A DNA stretch of 64,000 nt from Limosilactobacillus oris (GTDB lineage: Bacteria; Bacillota; Bacilli; Lactobacillales; Lactobacillaceae): positions 1 to 64,000 of the forward strand of contig NZ_CP104398.1 in assembly GCF_025311495.1 (NCBI RefSeq), given 5' to 3'. A program made the translations under genes and the position numbers. Positions 12,185 to 19,449 of the stretch are shown one piece after another (the stretch's first letter is position 1; each line of letters begins with the position of its first letter). Under the pieces are notes generated by a model, which was not told the origin of the DNA, did no database searches, and saw nothing but the letters and a program-made list of their open reading frames with translations.

Positions 12185-12257
12185 GGAGGATTAGCTCAGT
12201 TGGGAGAGCGTCTGCCTTACAAGCAGAGGGTCACAGGTTCGAGCCCTGTATCCTCCA
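12185..12257 (+). tRNA. tRNA-Val (TAC)
   Basis: Cloverleaf with acceptor GGAGGAT/ATCCTCC, anticodon loop CTTACAA, T-loop TTCGAGC and discriminator A. No 3' CCA is encoded. First tRNA after 5S. Confidence 0.96.
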
Positions 12258-12273
12258 TTGAGCATTAGCTCAT

Positions 12274-12346
12274 GAGCCGTTAGCTCAGTTGGTAGAGCAT
12301 CTGACTTTTAATCAGAGGGTCGTGGGTTCGATCCCCACACGGCTCA
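12274..12346 (+). tRNA. tRNA-Lys (TTT)
   Basis: Acceptor GAGCCGT/ACGGCTC, anticodon loop CTTTTAA, T-loop TTCGATC. No CCA is encoded; the following bases (TTGCCA) begin a promoter-like sequence. Confidence 0.96.
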
Positions 12347-12375
12347 TTGCCAAATGACTAGCGGTTTGGTATAAT
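12347..12375 (+). promoter_or_regulatory. Promoter inside the tRNA array, before tRNA-Thr
   Basis: TTGCCA (12347-12352), exactly 17 bases, then a perfect TATAAT (12370-12375). A start would fall about 7 bases before tRNA-Thr. The inter-tRNA gap here is 43 bases, longer than most in the array. It could make the distal 17 tRNAs partly independent of the rRNA promoters. Confidence 0.7.
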
Positions 12376-12389
12376 ACCGAAGGAAACTT

Positions 12390-12462
12390 GCCGACTTAGC
12401 TTAGCTGGTAGAGCATCTGTCTTGTAAACAGAAGGTCGGAGGTTCGACTCCTCTAGTCGGCA
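12390..12462 (+). tRNA. tRNA-Thr (TGT)
   Basis: Acceptor GCCGACT/AGTCGGC, anticodon loop CTTGTAA, T-loop TTCGACT, discriminator A. No CCA. Directly follows the internal promoter. Confidence 0.96.
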
Positions 12463-12471
12463 CTTAAATAT

Positions 12472-12543
12472 GCGGAAGTAGTTCAGTGGTAGAACATCAC
12501 CTTGCCATGGTGGGGGTCGCGGGTTCGAATCCCGTCTTCCGCT
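12472..12543 (+). tRNA. tRNA-Gly (GCC)
   Basis: Acceptor GCGGAAG/CTTCCGC, anticodon loop TTGCCAT, discriminator T. No CCA. Confidence 0.96.
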
Positions 12544-12560
12544 TTGTCAATTCCTATAAT

Positions 12561-12646
12561 GCCGGGGTGGCGGAATTGGCAGACGCACGGGACTTAAAAT
12601 CCCGCGGTTAGTGATAACCGTACCGGTTCGATCCCGGTCCTCGGCA
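12561..12646 (+). tRNA. tRNA-Leu (TAA)
   Basis: Class II tRNA, 86 bases: acceptor GCCGGGG pairing with the 3' TCGGC segment, anticodon loop CTTAAAA, long variable arm CGGTTAGTGATAACCG, discriminator A. No CCA. Confidence 0.95.
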
Positions 12647-12653
12647 CTTACAC

Positions 12654-12727
12654 GCACCCATAGCGCAATTGGATAGAGTGTCTGACTACGAATCAGAAGG
12701 TTGAAGGTTCGACTCCTTCTGGGTGCA
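12654..12727 (+). tRNA. tRNA-Arg (ACG)
   Basis: Acceptor GCACCCA/TGGGTGC, anticodon loop CTACGAA. ACG is normally deaminated to ICG to read CGN codons. Discriminator A, no CCA. Confidence 0.95.
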
Positions 12728-12731
12728 TTTT

Positions 12732-12805
12732 CGGGAAATAGCTCAGCTTGGTAGAGCACCTGGTTTGGGACCAGGGGGTCGCAGGTTCGAATCCTGTTTT
12801 CCCGA
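12732..12805 (+). tRNA. tRNA-Pro (TGG)
   Basis: Begins CGGGAAA and ends TTTCCCG-A; anticodon loop TTTGGGA. No CCA. Confidence 0.95.
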
Positions 12806-12830
12806 TTTCTAATATTTATATATTAGCATT

Positions 12831-12904
12831 CGCGGTGTAGCTCAGCTGGCTAGAGCGTCCGGTTCATACCCGGGAGGTCGAGGGTTCGATCCCCCCCGCC
12901 GCGA
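12831..12904 (+). tRNA. tRNA-Met (CAT), elongator type
   Basis: Acceptor CGCGGTG/CGCCGCG, anticodon loop TTCATAC. It resembles Bacillus elongator tRNA-Met (GGCGGTGTAGCTCAG...) and lacks the initiator's three G-C anticodon-stem pairs. No CCA. Confidence 0.85.
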
Positions 12905-12920
12905 TTTGACTGGCTGTTTT

Positions 12921-12994
12921 GGACCTTTAGCTCAGTTGGTTAGAGCAAGCGGCTCATAACCGCCCGGTCGTAGGTTCGAGTCCTACAAGGTCCA
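12921..12994 (+). tRNA. tRNA with CAT anticodon, probably tRNA-Ile2 (lysidine-modified)
   Basis: Acceptor GGACCTT/AAGGTCC, anticodon loop CTCATAA. The body is nearly that of the Bacillus CAT tRNA that TilS converts to read ATA. The Ile2 assignment is from memory of that sequence; by anticodon alone it would be called Met. Confidence 0.75.
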
Positions 12995-13033
12995 TCGGGC
13001 ATTTGCTCTGATGAATCTGGTTTTTGTACATAT

Positions 13034-13121
13034 GGAGGATTACCCAAGTGGCTGAAGGGGGCGGTCTTGAAAACCGCTAGGCCGTGAGAGCGACGCGAGG
13101 GTTCGAATCCCTCATCCTCCT
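13034..13121 (+). tRNA. tRNA-Ser (TGA)
   Basis: Class II, 88 bases: acceptor GGAGGAT/ATCCTCC, anticodon loop CTTGAAA, long variable arm. The position-73 base reads T; serine tRNAs usually have G. No CCA. Confidence 0.94.
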
Positions 13122-13132
13122 TTTATTATTAT

Positions 13133-13206
<74 letters not shown>

Positions 13207-13211
13207 TTTTT

Positions 13212-13286
13212 GGTCCGTTGGTCTAGTTGGTTTAGGACGCATCCCTGTCACGGATGAGATCACGAGTTCGAGTCTCGTACGGACCG
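13212..13286 (+). tRNA. tRNA-Asp (GTC), copy 1
   Basis: Acceptor GGTCCGT/ACGGACC, anticodon loop CTGTCAC, discriminator G. Identical to the copy at 13789. Confidence 0.96.
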
Positions 13287-13290
13287 TTTT

Positions 13291-13363
13291 GGCTCGGTAG
13301 CTCAGTTGGTAGAGCAACGGATTGAAGCTCCGTGTGTCGGCGGTTCGATTCCGTCCCGCGCCA
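13291..13363 (+). tRNA. tRNA-Phe (GAA)
   Basis: Anticodon loop TTGAAGC, discriminator A. The acceptor GGCTCGG against CCGCGCC leaves a T4-C69 mismatch; other pairs are intact. I recall the same mismatch in other lactobacilli, so it is probably tolerated. Confidence 0.93.
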
Positions 13364-13375
13364 TCTGTTTATCAT

Positions 13376-13446
13376 GCGGGTATAGTTTAGTGGTAAAACC
13401 ACAGCCTTCCAAGCTGTTGTCGCGAGTTCGATTCTCGTTACCCGCT
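13376..13446 (+). tRNA. tRNA-Gly (TCC)
   Basis: Acceptor GCGGGTA/TACCCGC, anticodon loop CTTCCAA, discriminator T, 71 bases. No CCA. Confidence 0.95.
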
Positions 13447-13456
13447 TTTACTATAT

Positions 13457-13531
<75 letters not shown>

Positions 13532-13533
13532 TT

Positions 13534-13622
13534 GGAGAATTACTCAAGTTGGCTGAAGAGGCGCCCCTGCTAAGGGTGTAGGTCGCGAAAGCGGCGCGAG
13601 GGTTCGAATCCCTCATTCTCCG
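13534..13622 (+). tRNA. tRNA-Ser (GCT)
   Basis: Class II, 89 bases: acceptor GGAGAAT/ATTCTCC, anticodon loop CTGCTAA, long variable arm TAGGTCGCGAAAGCGGCG, discriminator G. Confidence 0.95.
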
Positions 13623-13627
13623 TTTAT

Positions 13628-13699
13628 GACCCGTTAGTCAAGTGGTTAAGACACCAGCCTTTCACGCTGGTATCGTGGGTTCAAATCCCGCACGGGTCA
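13628..13699 (+). tRNA. tRNA-Glu (TTC)
   Basis: Begins GACCCGT, ends ACGGGTC-A, anticodon loop CTTTCAC. No CCA. Confidence 0.94.
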
Positions 13700-13709
13700 C
13701 TTTTATTAT

Positions 13710-13783
<74 letters not shown>

Positions 13784-13788
13784 TTTTT

Positions 13789-13863
13789 GGTCCGTTGGTC
13801 TAGTTGGTTTAGGACGCATCCCTGTCACGGATGAGATCACGAGTTCGAGTCTCGTACGGACCG
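13789..13863 (+). tRNA. tRNA-Asp (GTC), copy 2
   Basis: Identical to the copy at 13212; last tRNA of the array, six bases before the terminator. Confidence 0.96.
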
Positions 13864-13868
13864 TCATA

Positions 13869-13897
13869 AAGGTTGAGTTGTTTGCTCAACCTTTTTT
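13869..13897 (+). terminator. Terminator of the rRNA-tRNA operon
   Basis: AAGGTTGAG (13869-13877) pairs with CTCAACCTT (13885-13893) around a 7-base loop, followed by T4 continuing the run. Confidence 0.92.
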
Positions 13898-13916
13898 AGT
13901 TTAAAACAAAAAATGA

Positions 13917-13954
13917 GGTTAGGGAGAAGCGCTAATACGCTCAATCTCTTAACC
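13917..13954. other. Unexplained nested hairpin between two terminators
   Basis: GGTTAGGGAG and CTCTTAACC can pair with two wobbles around an inner GCG-CTAATA-CGC hairpin. There is no T-tract and no coding potential. It lies in the gap between the tRNA terminator and the terminator of the minus-strand gene. Confidence 0.4.
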
Positions 13955-14006
13955 AGCTTAAACTGATAATGTTACAGTACGACCGGCTGACAGGGCTAAC
14001 TGCGTA

Positions 14007-14053
14007 GCAAAAAAAGCGGCTGTGTTTGGTTAGAAAACCAGACACAGCCGCTT
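14007..14053 (-). terminator. Terminator of the ABM-domain gene
   Basis: On the minus strand AAGCGGCTGTGTCTGGTT and its 18-base partner form a long stem with a 4-base loop, followed by seven T. A single mismatch (TCT against AAA/TTT side) interrupts the stem. Confidence 0.9.
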
Positions 14054-14075
14054 GCTGCCGTTCACAGCATTAAAA

Positions 14076-14570
14076 TTACCGCACGGAACGGTAAACCTCA
14101 TCATAGTAGTAATTATCAGAGCCCATAGTAGTAAAGTTGGTTAAACTAGCGAAGGGATCACTTTTTTTCCAAGCAGTCAAATCTTCGAAGCTATCCCAGG
14201 CGGTGATTAATACCAGCGTTGAACTCTCCGCCTTATTGGCAACGGAAGTCATCAGACCGGCATTCATCGCAGCAGGCTTGTCAGCAATCACTTTTTGTAA
14301 GCTGTTGTAGAGAACTTGCTGCCGGTCACCGTTAACCTGGAAAGACTGGTAATAAAAGAGTCCGTTGTAGTTACTGTCCATGGTTTCGTCAAGAACGGTT
14401 AGGACTACCGGATTTTTAAAAATTGGATTTTGATTTGATAGATCGAACAGGGCCAGCTTGTTGCTGTGGGTTGATGCTTGCATTAATTTAAACTTGCGGT
14501 CTGGGTGGTCATCAATAATTCCCTGGAGAATCTGGTGGGACCCAAATGTAAAGCTGAGTTTAGTTAGCAC
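14076..14570 (-). CDS. ABM-domain protein, HmoB/TRAP-like, 164 aa
   Basis: Length and layout match the HmoB/TRAP group: a ~60-residue N-terminal extension and a C-terminal antibiotic-biosynthesis-monooxygenase ferredoxin-like domain (from about NPVVLTVLDE to AWDSFEDLTAWKKSDPFAS). Bacillus HmoB degrades haem. Here no His follows the AWKKSDPF helix where haem-degrading members carry one, so enzyme activity is doubtful and a structural or regulatory role is possible. It starts with GTG after GAGGAGGAATTCCC. A TATAAT and an overlapping palindrome lie just upstream, so it may be repressor-controlled. Monocistronic, with its own terminator. Confidence 0.65.
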   Translation of the reverse strand: MLTKLSFTFGSHQILQGIIDDHPDRKFKLMQASTHSNKLALFDLSNQNPIFKNPVVLTVLDETMDSNYNGLFYYQSFQVNGDRQQVLYNSLQKVIADKPAAMNAGLMTSVANKAESSTLVLITAWDSFEDLTAWKKSDPFASLTNFTTMGSDNYYYDEVYRSVR

Positions 14571-14587
14571 GGGAATTCCTCCTCATA

Positions 14588-14608
14588 ATAATAGTCAATT
14601 ACTATTAT
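14588..14608. promoter_or_regulatory. Palindrome overlapping the -10 of the ABM-domain gene
   Basis: ATAATAGT-CAATT-ACTATTAT is a perfect 8+8 inverted repeat located between the minus-strand TATAAT and the ribosome-binding site. Its AT-rich form recalls Fur/PerR/Zur-class boxes, but I cannot assign the regulator. Confidence 0.45.
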
Positions 14609-14774
14609 AGTACAAATTGCGGAGGCAATTAGAAAAAAATCTGGACTTTGTTTATTTACTTACAAAAAGTTAAAGAATTTCTTGAGAAGTCTTTTATCGC
14701 TAGATAGAACATAGTATAATATTATATATACTGATGAATGTTGCATAAAGAGAAAAGAAGGAGGCTTTTACTTA

Positions 14775-15176
14775 ATGGTTACTCTATATACGTCTCCAAG
14801 TTGTACTTCTTGCCGCAAAGCGCGTGCTTGGTTGCAAGAACACGACATTCCGTTTACGGAGCGCAATATTTTTTCTGATCCTTTATCAGTTGATGAAATT
14901 AAAAATATTTTACGAATGACAGAAGATGGGACTGAAGATATTATTTCGAAACGTTCCAAAGCATACCAAAGTCTGAAGGTTGACTTAAATGCCTTGCCGA
15001 TGAAGGCTCTCTACAAGCTGAGCAGTGAGAACCCAGGCTTGTTGCGACGCCCAATCATTATGGATGACAAGCGCCTGCAGGTGGGATACAACGAAGATGA
15101 AATTCGGCGGTTCTTACCACGTCAAGTGCGGGAACTTGAGTTGGCAGAAGCACAGCGGAAAGCTGACCTGATTTAA
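14775..15176 (+). CDS. spx: Spx-type regulator (ArsC family), 133 aa
   Basis: Begins [16 protein letters not shown] with the redox CxxC at residues 10-13, followed by an ArsC/Spx fold with the RRPIIMD loop near residue 92 and a charged C-terminal helix; the length is that of Spx (131-133 aa). Spx binds the alpha C-terminal domain of RNA polymerase and redirects transcription in thiol stress; its level is set by ClpXP and the SpxH/YjbH adaptor. It precedes mecA, and an spxH-like gene lies 3.5 kb downstream. A TATAAT at 14715-14720 is the likely -10, with no clear -35. Start ATG follows AGAAGGAGGCTTTTACTT. Confidence 0.93.
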   Translation: MVTLYTSPSCTSCRKARAWLQEHDIPFTERNIFSDPLSVDEIKNILRMTEDGTEDIISKRSKAYQSLKVDLNALPMKALYKLSSENPGLLRRPIIMDDKRLQVGYNEDEIRRFLPRQVRELELAEAQRKADLI

Positions 15177-15202
15177 TCAAAACAGTATCTAACAGTAAAC
15201 CA

Positions 15203-15244
15203 GCAGTGGTCAACGGGCATCCTTGCCTTGTTGCCACTGTTTTA
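15203..15244 (+). terminator. Terminator of spx
   Basis: GCAGTGGTCAAC and GTTGCCACTG pair with one bulge, followed by TTTTA, 27 bases after the spx stop. Confidence 0.75.
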
Positions 15245-15314
15245 GATTACTTTACTTTTATTGGAAAACCTTTAGAATAGATATAAGGAATTATTGTTAA
15301 GGAGGTGCTGGGCT

Positions 15315-15986
15315 TTGGAAATGGAAAGAATCAATGAAAATACGATTCGGGTCCTGATCAGTAACGATGACCTGGATGTCCGGGGAATCACAATCCTGGA
15401 CCTGCTCGGCGACCATCAACAAATTGAGGATTTCTTTTATAGTATCCTTCGAGAGGTGGACACGGATCACCAGTTTGCCGACAATGACGCAGTGACCTTT
15501 CAGGTAATGCCGACTGGCAACGGGCTGGAATTATTTATCAGCAAAAATTCCAGTGACGAAAAGCTCAATAGTGAAAATAACGAACAAATTGCGCAGTACA
15601 TTAAAAATAATATCATGCAGGCCCGCGCTAAGCAGCAGGAGGACCGGCGGACAACGGTTGACCAGGATGGTGACGCGCAGCCCCAGGCAATCAGCTTTTC
15701 GCACTGGCAAGTGGTCCAGTTCCCGTCCTTTGAGGAACTCGTCGACTACGCGCGAATCCAGGATGATGATGACCTGGTGAGTGAACTTTACAAGTACCAA
15801 CAGAGCTATTACTTAGCGCTTCACGATACCGAAGAACCGAATAGCGAAAATGCAATTAAGAACCACTTGGCGCTGGCGTATGAGTATGGCAACCCGACCG
15901 CGACATCGGTCGACTACCTTGCGGAACATGGGAAGAAAATTATGTCCCAATCGGCCTTGACCACGGTGCGCCACTATTTTAAATAA
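15315..15986 (+). CDS. mecA: Adaptor protein MecA, 223 aa
   Basis: N-terminal MEMERINENTIRVLISNDDLDVRGITILDLLGD is the substrate-binding domain; the central part is acidic and Gln-rich (residues ~95-125); the C-terminal domain (~130-223, SFEELVDYARIQDDDDLVSELYKYQ) is the ClpC-binding part. In Bacillus MecA hands ComK and other proteins to ClpCP; in lactobacilli it is a general ClpC adaptor and competence brake. I chose the TTG at 15315, eight bases after GGAGGT; a TTG at 15294 lies upstream of that site. A terminator-like hairpin follows, but coiA begins within it. Confidence 0.93.
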   Translation: MEMERINENTIRVLISNDDLDVRGITILDLLGDHQQIEDFFYSILREVDTDHQFADNDAVTFQVMPTGNGLELFISKNSSDEKLNSENNEQIAQYIKNNIMQARAKQQEDRRTTVDQDGDAQPQAISFSHWQVVQFPSFEELVDYARIQDDDDLVSELYKYQQSYYLALHDTEEPNSENAIKNHLALAYEYGNPTATSVDYLAEHGKKIMSQSALTTVRHYFK

Positions 15987-15998
15987 AGATAATTACCG

Positions 15999-16035
15999 AA
16001 ATCTCCCGTCTTTATTAAAGAGGGGGGATTTTTTT
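15999..16035 (+). terminator. Terminator-like hairpin whose 3' arm contains the coiA ribosome-binding site
   Basis: AAATCTCCC (15999-16007) pairs with GGGGGATTT (16023-16031; one U-G) and is followed by a T-run to 16035. The GAGGGGGG within the 3' arm is the only Shine-Dalgarno for coiA, so the element may both end mecA transcription and mask coiA translation. Confidence 0.75.
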
Positions 16036-17104
16036 GTTAGTGGCGATGAACAAGAAGGAGTTAGTATTGGCCGCAAACGCCGCGGCTGGTGATGGCTACT
16101 ATTGCCCGGCCTGCCATCAGCCCGTGTACCTTCGCCGTGGCAGGGGCAAGGTGGCCCATTTTGCCCACCGTCCAGGCGCCGATTGTGCTGTTAGTGAGGG
16201 GGAAACCAGTGAACACTTGCGTGGCAAGCAGCAGCTTTTCAACTACTTTCAGGTGCAGGGCTTACGGCCCCGCTTGGAGGTCTACCTGCCAGTGATTAAC
16301 CAGCGACCAGATATTTTAGTATGGCGGGACCGGCGGTTAGTTGCGGTTGAATTTCAGTGTAGCCCATTAACGGTAGCCCGCTTGCAAGCACGAAACGAGG
16401 GTTATTATCAGCTGGGAATCAAGCCAGTTTGGCTGCTTGGTCAACCCTACCGTCACCACCTCTCTGCCGCTAAGGTGGCCCAATTTACCCAGATTATTGC
16501 TGACCAACTGACCGTTCCCTATTGGAACACTAGGCGTCGCCAGATTGAATATCGGCGGAGCTTTCGCCGCTGTTCATTTGTTAGGGGACGGCCGCCGGTG
16601 ACAAAGTTGCTGCAGCAACAGGTCCTGGCCCTGACCAGGAACGGCTCAGCTAATGACCTCGTTCGGCGGTTAACAGCTACCGCGTATGAAACGGTTCGGC
16701 AGCCACTAGCCCACTGTCCCCTGGTGTGTCATGACCTGGTACCGACCTGGCCAACCACCCGTGTAGCGGTGATCTACTGGCGGATTGCCGTTTTGTTAGC
16801 CTTACGGACGCAGCCGTTATTTACAGCTTGGTCGCCGGCTGAGTGGCAACACTGGCTCTGGCAGTGTGGGCGGCCCTACTGGCTAGACTTCGCCTGCGCA
16901 CCACCAAGCGTTCGGGGAACCGTAATTAATAAATTTACCTTGGACCTGCTAGCGGCCCGGGTAATTTGCCAATGCGGTGACCACTACGTCCTCTTTTGCC
17001 ACCCGTCCTGGTTTGCAGACCTTGCTGCTAAGAATGCGAGTTTAGCTGCCGCCTCTATGATTCATGCCCAGAATCGGGTAGAATTATTAGCAAAGGAGCG
17101 ATAA
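16034..17104 (+). CDS. coiA: Competence protein CoiA, 356 aa
   Basis: The N-terminal zinc-like region YYCPACHQPVYLRRG-KVAHFAH, followed by a restriction-like nuclease domain with RPDILVWRDRRLVAVEFQCSPLT (PD...ExQ, residues ~95-120), identifies CoiA. It is competence-induced in relatives and promotes recombination of incoming DNA; in pneumococcus it works with RecA. The start is TTG 16034, GTG 16040 or ATG 16046; only the first two lie within reach of the GAGGGGGG at 16020-16027. That site is in the stem of the mecA terminator hairpin. The gene follows mecA as in Bacillus. It ends two bases before the dipeptidase ATG. Confidence 0.9.
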   Translation: MLVAMNKKELVLAANAAAGDGYYCPACHQPVYLRRGRGKVAHFAHRPGADCAVSEGETSEHLRGKQQLFNYFQVQGLRPRLEVYLPVINQRPDILVWRDRRLVAVEFQCSPLTVARLQARNEGYYQLGIKPVWLLGQPYRHHLSAAKVAQFTQIIADQLTVPYWNTRRRQIEYRRSFRRCSFVRGRPPVTKLLQQQVLALTRNGSANDLVRRLTATAYETVRQPLAHCPLVCHDLVPTWPTTRVAVIYWRIAVLLALRTQPLFTAWSPAEWQHWLWQCGRPYWLDFACAPPSVRGTVINKFTLDLLAARVICQCGDHYVLFCHPSWFADLAAKNASLAAASMIHAQNRVELLAKER

Positions 17105-17106
17105 AG

Positions 17107-18492
17107 ATGAGTAAACATACCTGCACGATGCTATTAGCCGGTCGAAAAGCCACGATTGACGGCTCGACCATTGTCTGTCGAGAGGAGGATTACGGCAACG
17201 CCTTTGATCCGCAGCGGTTTGTTTTTATTAGTCCAGCCGATCAACCTCGTCACTACGCTAGTAAGGGCAGTGCGTTTAAACTGGACCTACCAGTTCCACA
17301 GTACGGTTACACCTCAACGCCTGACGCGGATGATTCAGCAGGGATTTTTGGCGCTGGCGGTATTAATACGGCAAATGTCGCGATGACGGCTACGGAGACG
17401 ATTACGTCCAACCCCCGTATTCGCGCGCTTGACCCTTATAATTATAAAGATGGCCTGGGGGAGGAGGACTTTCTCACCCTTGTTCTGCCATACATTTCAT
17501 CAGCGCGGGCAGGGGTTCAGCGACTCGGGCAATTGCTGACCCGGTATGGGACCTACGAGGCGAACGCGATTGCCTTTGGTGACCAACGGGAGGTGTGGTA
17601 CTTTGAAACGCTTGGTGGCCACCACTGGGCTGCCGTCCGGGTTCCTGATGACCAGTATGTAATTGCGCCCAACCGGCTGAACATCGCCAACTTTGACTTC
17701 GCATCCGCTGAAACGATGTGTGCGCCTGACCTCCAGCAACTGATTGACGATAACCAGTTAAACCCGGATCCGGCGGGGTACAACTTCCGCCGGATCTTTG
17801 GCAGCGCCAGCAACCAGGACCGGGTCTATAACAACCCGCGGGCGTGGTATGTTCAGCAGCAACTGGGTGGCAGCCGCCCGGACAGCCAACCGGGCGCAAA
17901 TGACCTGCCCTTTGCTTGTACGCCGAACCACCGGTTGACGATTGAAGACATCAAGCAGGTAATGAGTTCTCACTACCAGGGGACAGCGTATGACCCCTAC
18001 CATTTTGCTGCTAAGGAGGAGGCCCCATTTCGTTCGATTGCCTTAAACCGGAACTTGGAACTGCATGTCCTTCAGCTCCGGAATAACGTCCCAGAACCGC
18101 TGGTGGGGGTTCACTGGCTAGCCTTTGGCCCCAACACCTTTAACGCCCTAGTACCTTTCTATGCTCACGTTAATGACACGCCGGCAGCCTATCGGGATAC
18201 TAGCAAGCAGTATACGCCTCGCGAGATGTACTGGCTCGTCCACACCCTAGCGGCGGTTGGTGACCAGCATTACCGCCAGGTCCAGCCCTTAGTGGAGCAG
18301 TGCGCTGATGACGTCCTGGCAGCAACCCGGGCAGTGCAACGGCAAGTTGACCGTGAGTGTGCCAGCAACGCCAGTGCTGCTCAATTGACGGCTGCTAACA
18401 ACCAGCTGGCTGGGATCGCAACTACCAAGCTGACCGAATTACTGGGGAAGCTGGTGGGGGTTGCCTTTAAGAATGAACACTTGCAATATTAA
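17107..18492 (+). CDS. pepD: C69 family dipeptidase, 461 aa
   Basis: N-terminal nucleophile hydrolase of the C69 dipeptidase family: MSKHTCTMLLAGRKATIDGSTIVCREEDYG has the Cys near the mature N-terminus, and the NxxFxF...GINTANVAMTATETITSNPR segment is characteristic. Family members hydrolyse a wide range of dipeptides in the cytoplasm, feeding amino acids to auxotrophic lactobacilli. It takes the place that pepF occupies in the Bacillus spx-mecA-coiA-pepF-yjbH block. The TAA of coiA is two bases before its ATG, and AAGGAGCG at 17094-17101 is its ribosome-binding site, so the two are co-transcribed. Confidence 0.9.
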   Translation: MSKHTCTMLLAGRKATIDGSTIVCREEDYGNAFDPQRFVFISPADQPRHYASKGSAFKLDLPVPQYGYTSTPDADDSAGIFGAGGINTANVAMTATETITSNPRIRALDPYNYKDGLGEEDFLTLVLPYISSARAGVQRLGQLLTRYGTYEANAIAFGDQREVWYFETLGGHHWAAVRVPDDQYVIAPNRLNIANFDFASAETMCAPDLQQLIDDNQLNPDPAGYNFRRIFGSASNQDRVYNNPRAWYVQQQLGGSRPDSQPGANDLPFACTPNHRLTIEDIKQVMSSHYQGTAYDPYHFAAKEEAPFRSIALNRNLELHVLQLRNNVPEPLVGVHWLAFGPNTFNALVPFYAHVNDTPAAYRDTSKQYTPREMYWLVHTLAAVGDQHYRQVQPLVEQCADDVLAATRAVQRQVDRECASNASAAQLTAANNQLAGIATTKLTELLGKLVGVAFKNEHLQY

Positions 18493-18595
18493 GATAGAAT
18501 GAAAAAGGGGCTGGGAATTAACTCAGCCTCTTAACCGCTTTATAGATAATGATGCTGACGCGCAGCAAGCCCCTGAGAGACTCCACAAAAAAGTC

Positions 18596-18640
18596 AAGCA
18601 CCGAAAGTCAGCTCGCCAGCCGATTTTCGGTGCTTTCTTT
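18596..18640. terminator. Bidirectional terminator between pepD and the convergent spxH-like gene
   Basis: AAGCACCGAAA (18596-18606) pairs with TTTCGGTGCTT (18625-18635). T-rich bases follow on the plus strand (TTCTTTTATTTT) and a T6 tract follows on the minus strand. An additional weak GGCTGGG/CTCAGCC stem lies at 18508-18531. Confidence 0.85.
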
Positions 18641-18658
18641 TATTTTCAGTTGACTCAA

Positions 18659-19294
18659 TTAGTTGCTCTTAATTACGCGGAGACTGCAAGGATGGTACTG
18701 TTTGGCAAAATCCTTTACTGACTGCTGGGGATTAAAGGTGTGGTTGTGGTAGGACTCGATTAGGGTTTCGTAGTCGAAATCAGGCATTAAATAACCGTAC
18801 TCTGGTTCCTTAGTATCGTAGACGATTGCGGTAGCTGGCTTAGTGATGCCCAATGAGTTGGTGATCGCCTGGTCCTTTTTGAAGGCGTCCCGGGCGATTG
18901 CCGAATGCCGGTCTTCCATGAACATTTCGAGGTCCAGCCCACTTTTCGCAGCGATTTGTTGGGCTAGCTGGTCGGAATAGTGCCAGCCGGCTTTAGTCAT
19001 GGCGTCTTGCAAGTAGAGCAGGTACCGCCGTCCGCGCCGCCCACCTTGGAAGAGGGCGGCCTTGTAATCAAGGATTACCTGGTATAAAACCTTGGAAACT
19101 TCCTGCCGGACGGTCAGATTGCAAGCGTCCAAGTGGTAAAGTCGAATCGTATCGGTAATTGTCTGCATATTGAATACCGGAATGAACTGGTAACTGATTT
19201 TAGTGCGTAGGTTCTGATCAACCCGGAGGACATCATTTTCACAGCGAAAACACCGCATCCCCAGTGGGTTCACAAATAAGTGAATCTCAAGCAT
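18659..19294 (-). CDS. DsbA-fold protein, probable Spx adaptor SpxH/YjbH-like, 211 aa
   Basis: Thioredoxin/DsbA-like protein: MLEIHLFVNPLGMRCFRCEN has a CxxC (CFRC) directly after the first beta-strand, then a long helical insert and ITNSLGITKPATAIVYD, the cis-Pro strand of the fold. Length and neighbourhood (spx, mecA, coiA, dipeptidase upstream; relQ, nadK, rluD downstream) correspond to Bacillus yjbH, whose product delivers Spx to ClpXP. There the gene is co-oriented with its neighbours; here it is inverted and has its own ribosome-binding site (GGAGGGG). The adaptor role is inferred from synteny; general DsbA-family oxidoreductase is the alternative. Confidence 0.7.
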   Translation of the reverse strand: MLEIHLFVNPLGMRCFRCENDVLRVDQNLRTKISYQFIPVFNMQTITDTIRLYHLDACNLTVRQEVSKVLYQVILDYKAALFQGGRRGRRYLLYLQDAMTKAGWHYSDQLAQQIAAKSGLDLEMFMEDRHSAIARDAFKKDQAITNSLGITKPATAIVYDTKEPEYGYLMPDFDYETLIESYHNHTFNPQQSVKDFAKQYHPCSLRVIKSN

Positions 19295-19449
19295 TACTTG
19301 CCCCTCCGATCATTACTAAGTAAGCTTAACACCTGTTATTGTTGCAAATTGCCCCCAGTTTGTAAAGCAATTTGTTTTCAGGGGAAGAATGGCTATCAAA
19401 GGGATAAAGTATGCTAAAATAGGAACGAGATTTAACTGGAGGCTAGATT

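Noticed and set aside
12544-12560. TTGTCA and TATAAT just before tRNA-Leu as a promoter
   Set aside because: Only five bases separate the two hexamers and the TATAAT touches the tRNA start, so it cannot work as a sigma-A promoter.
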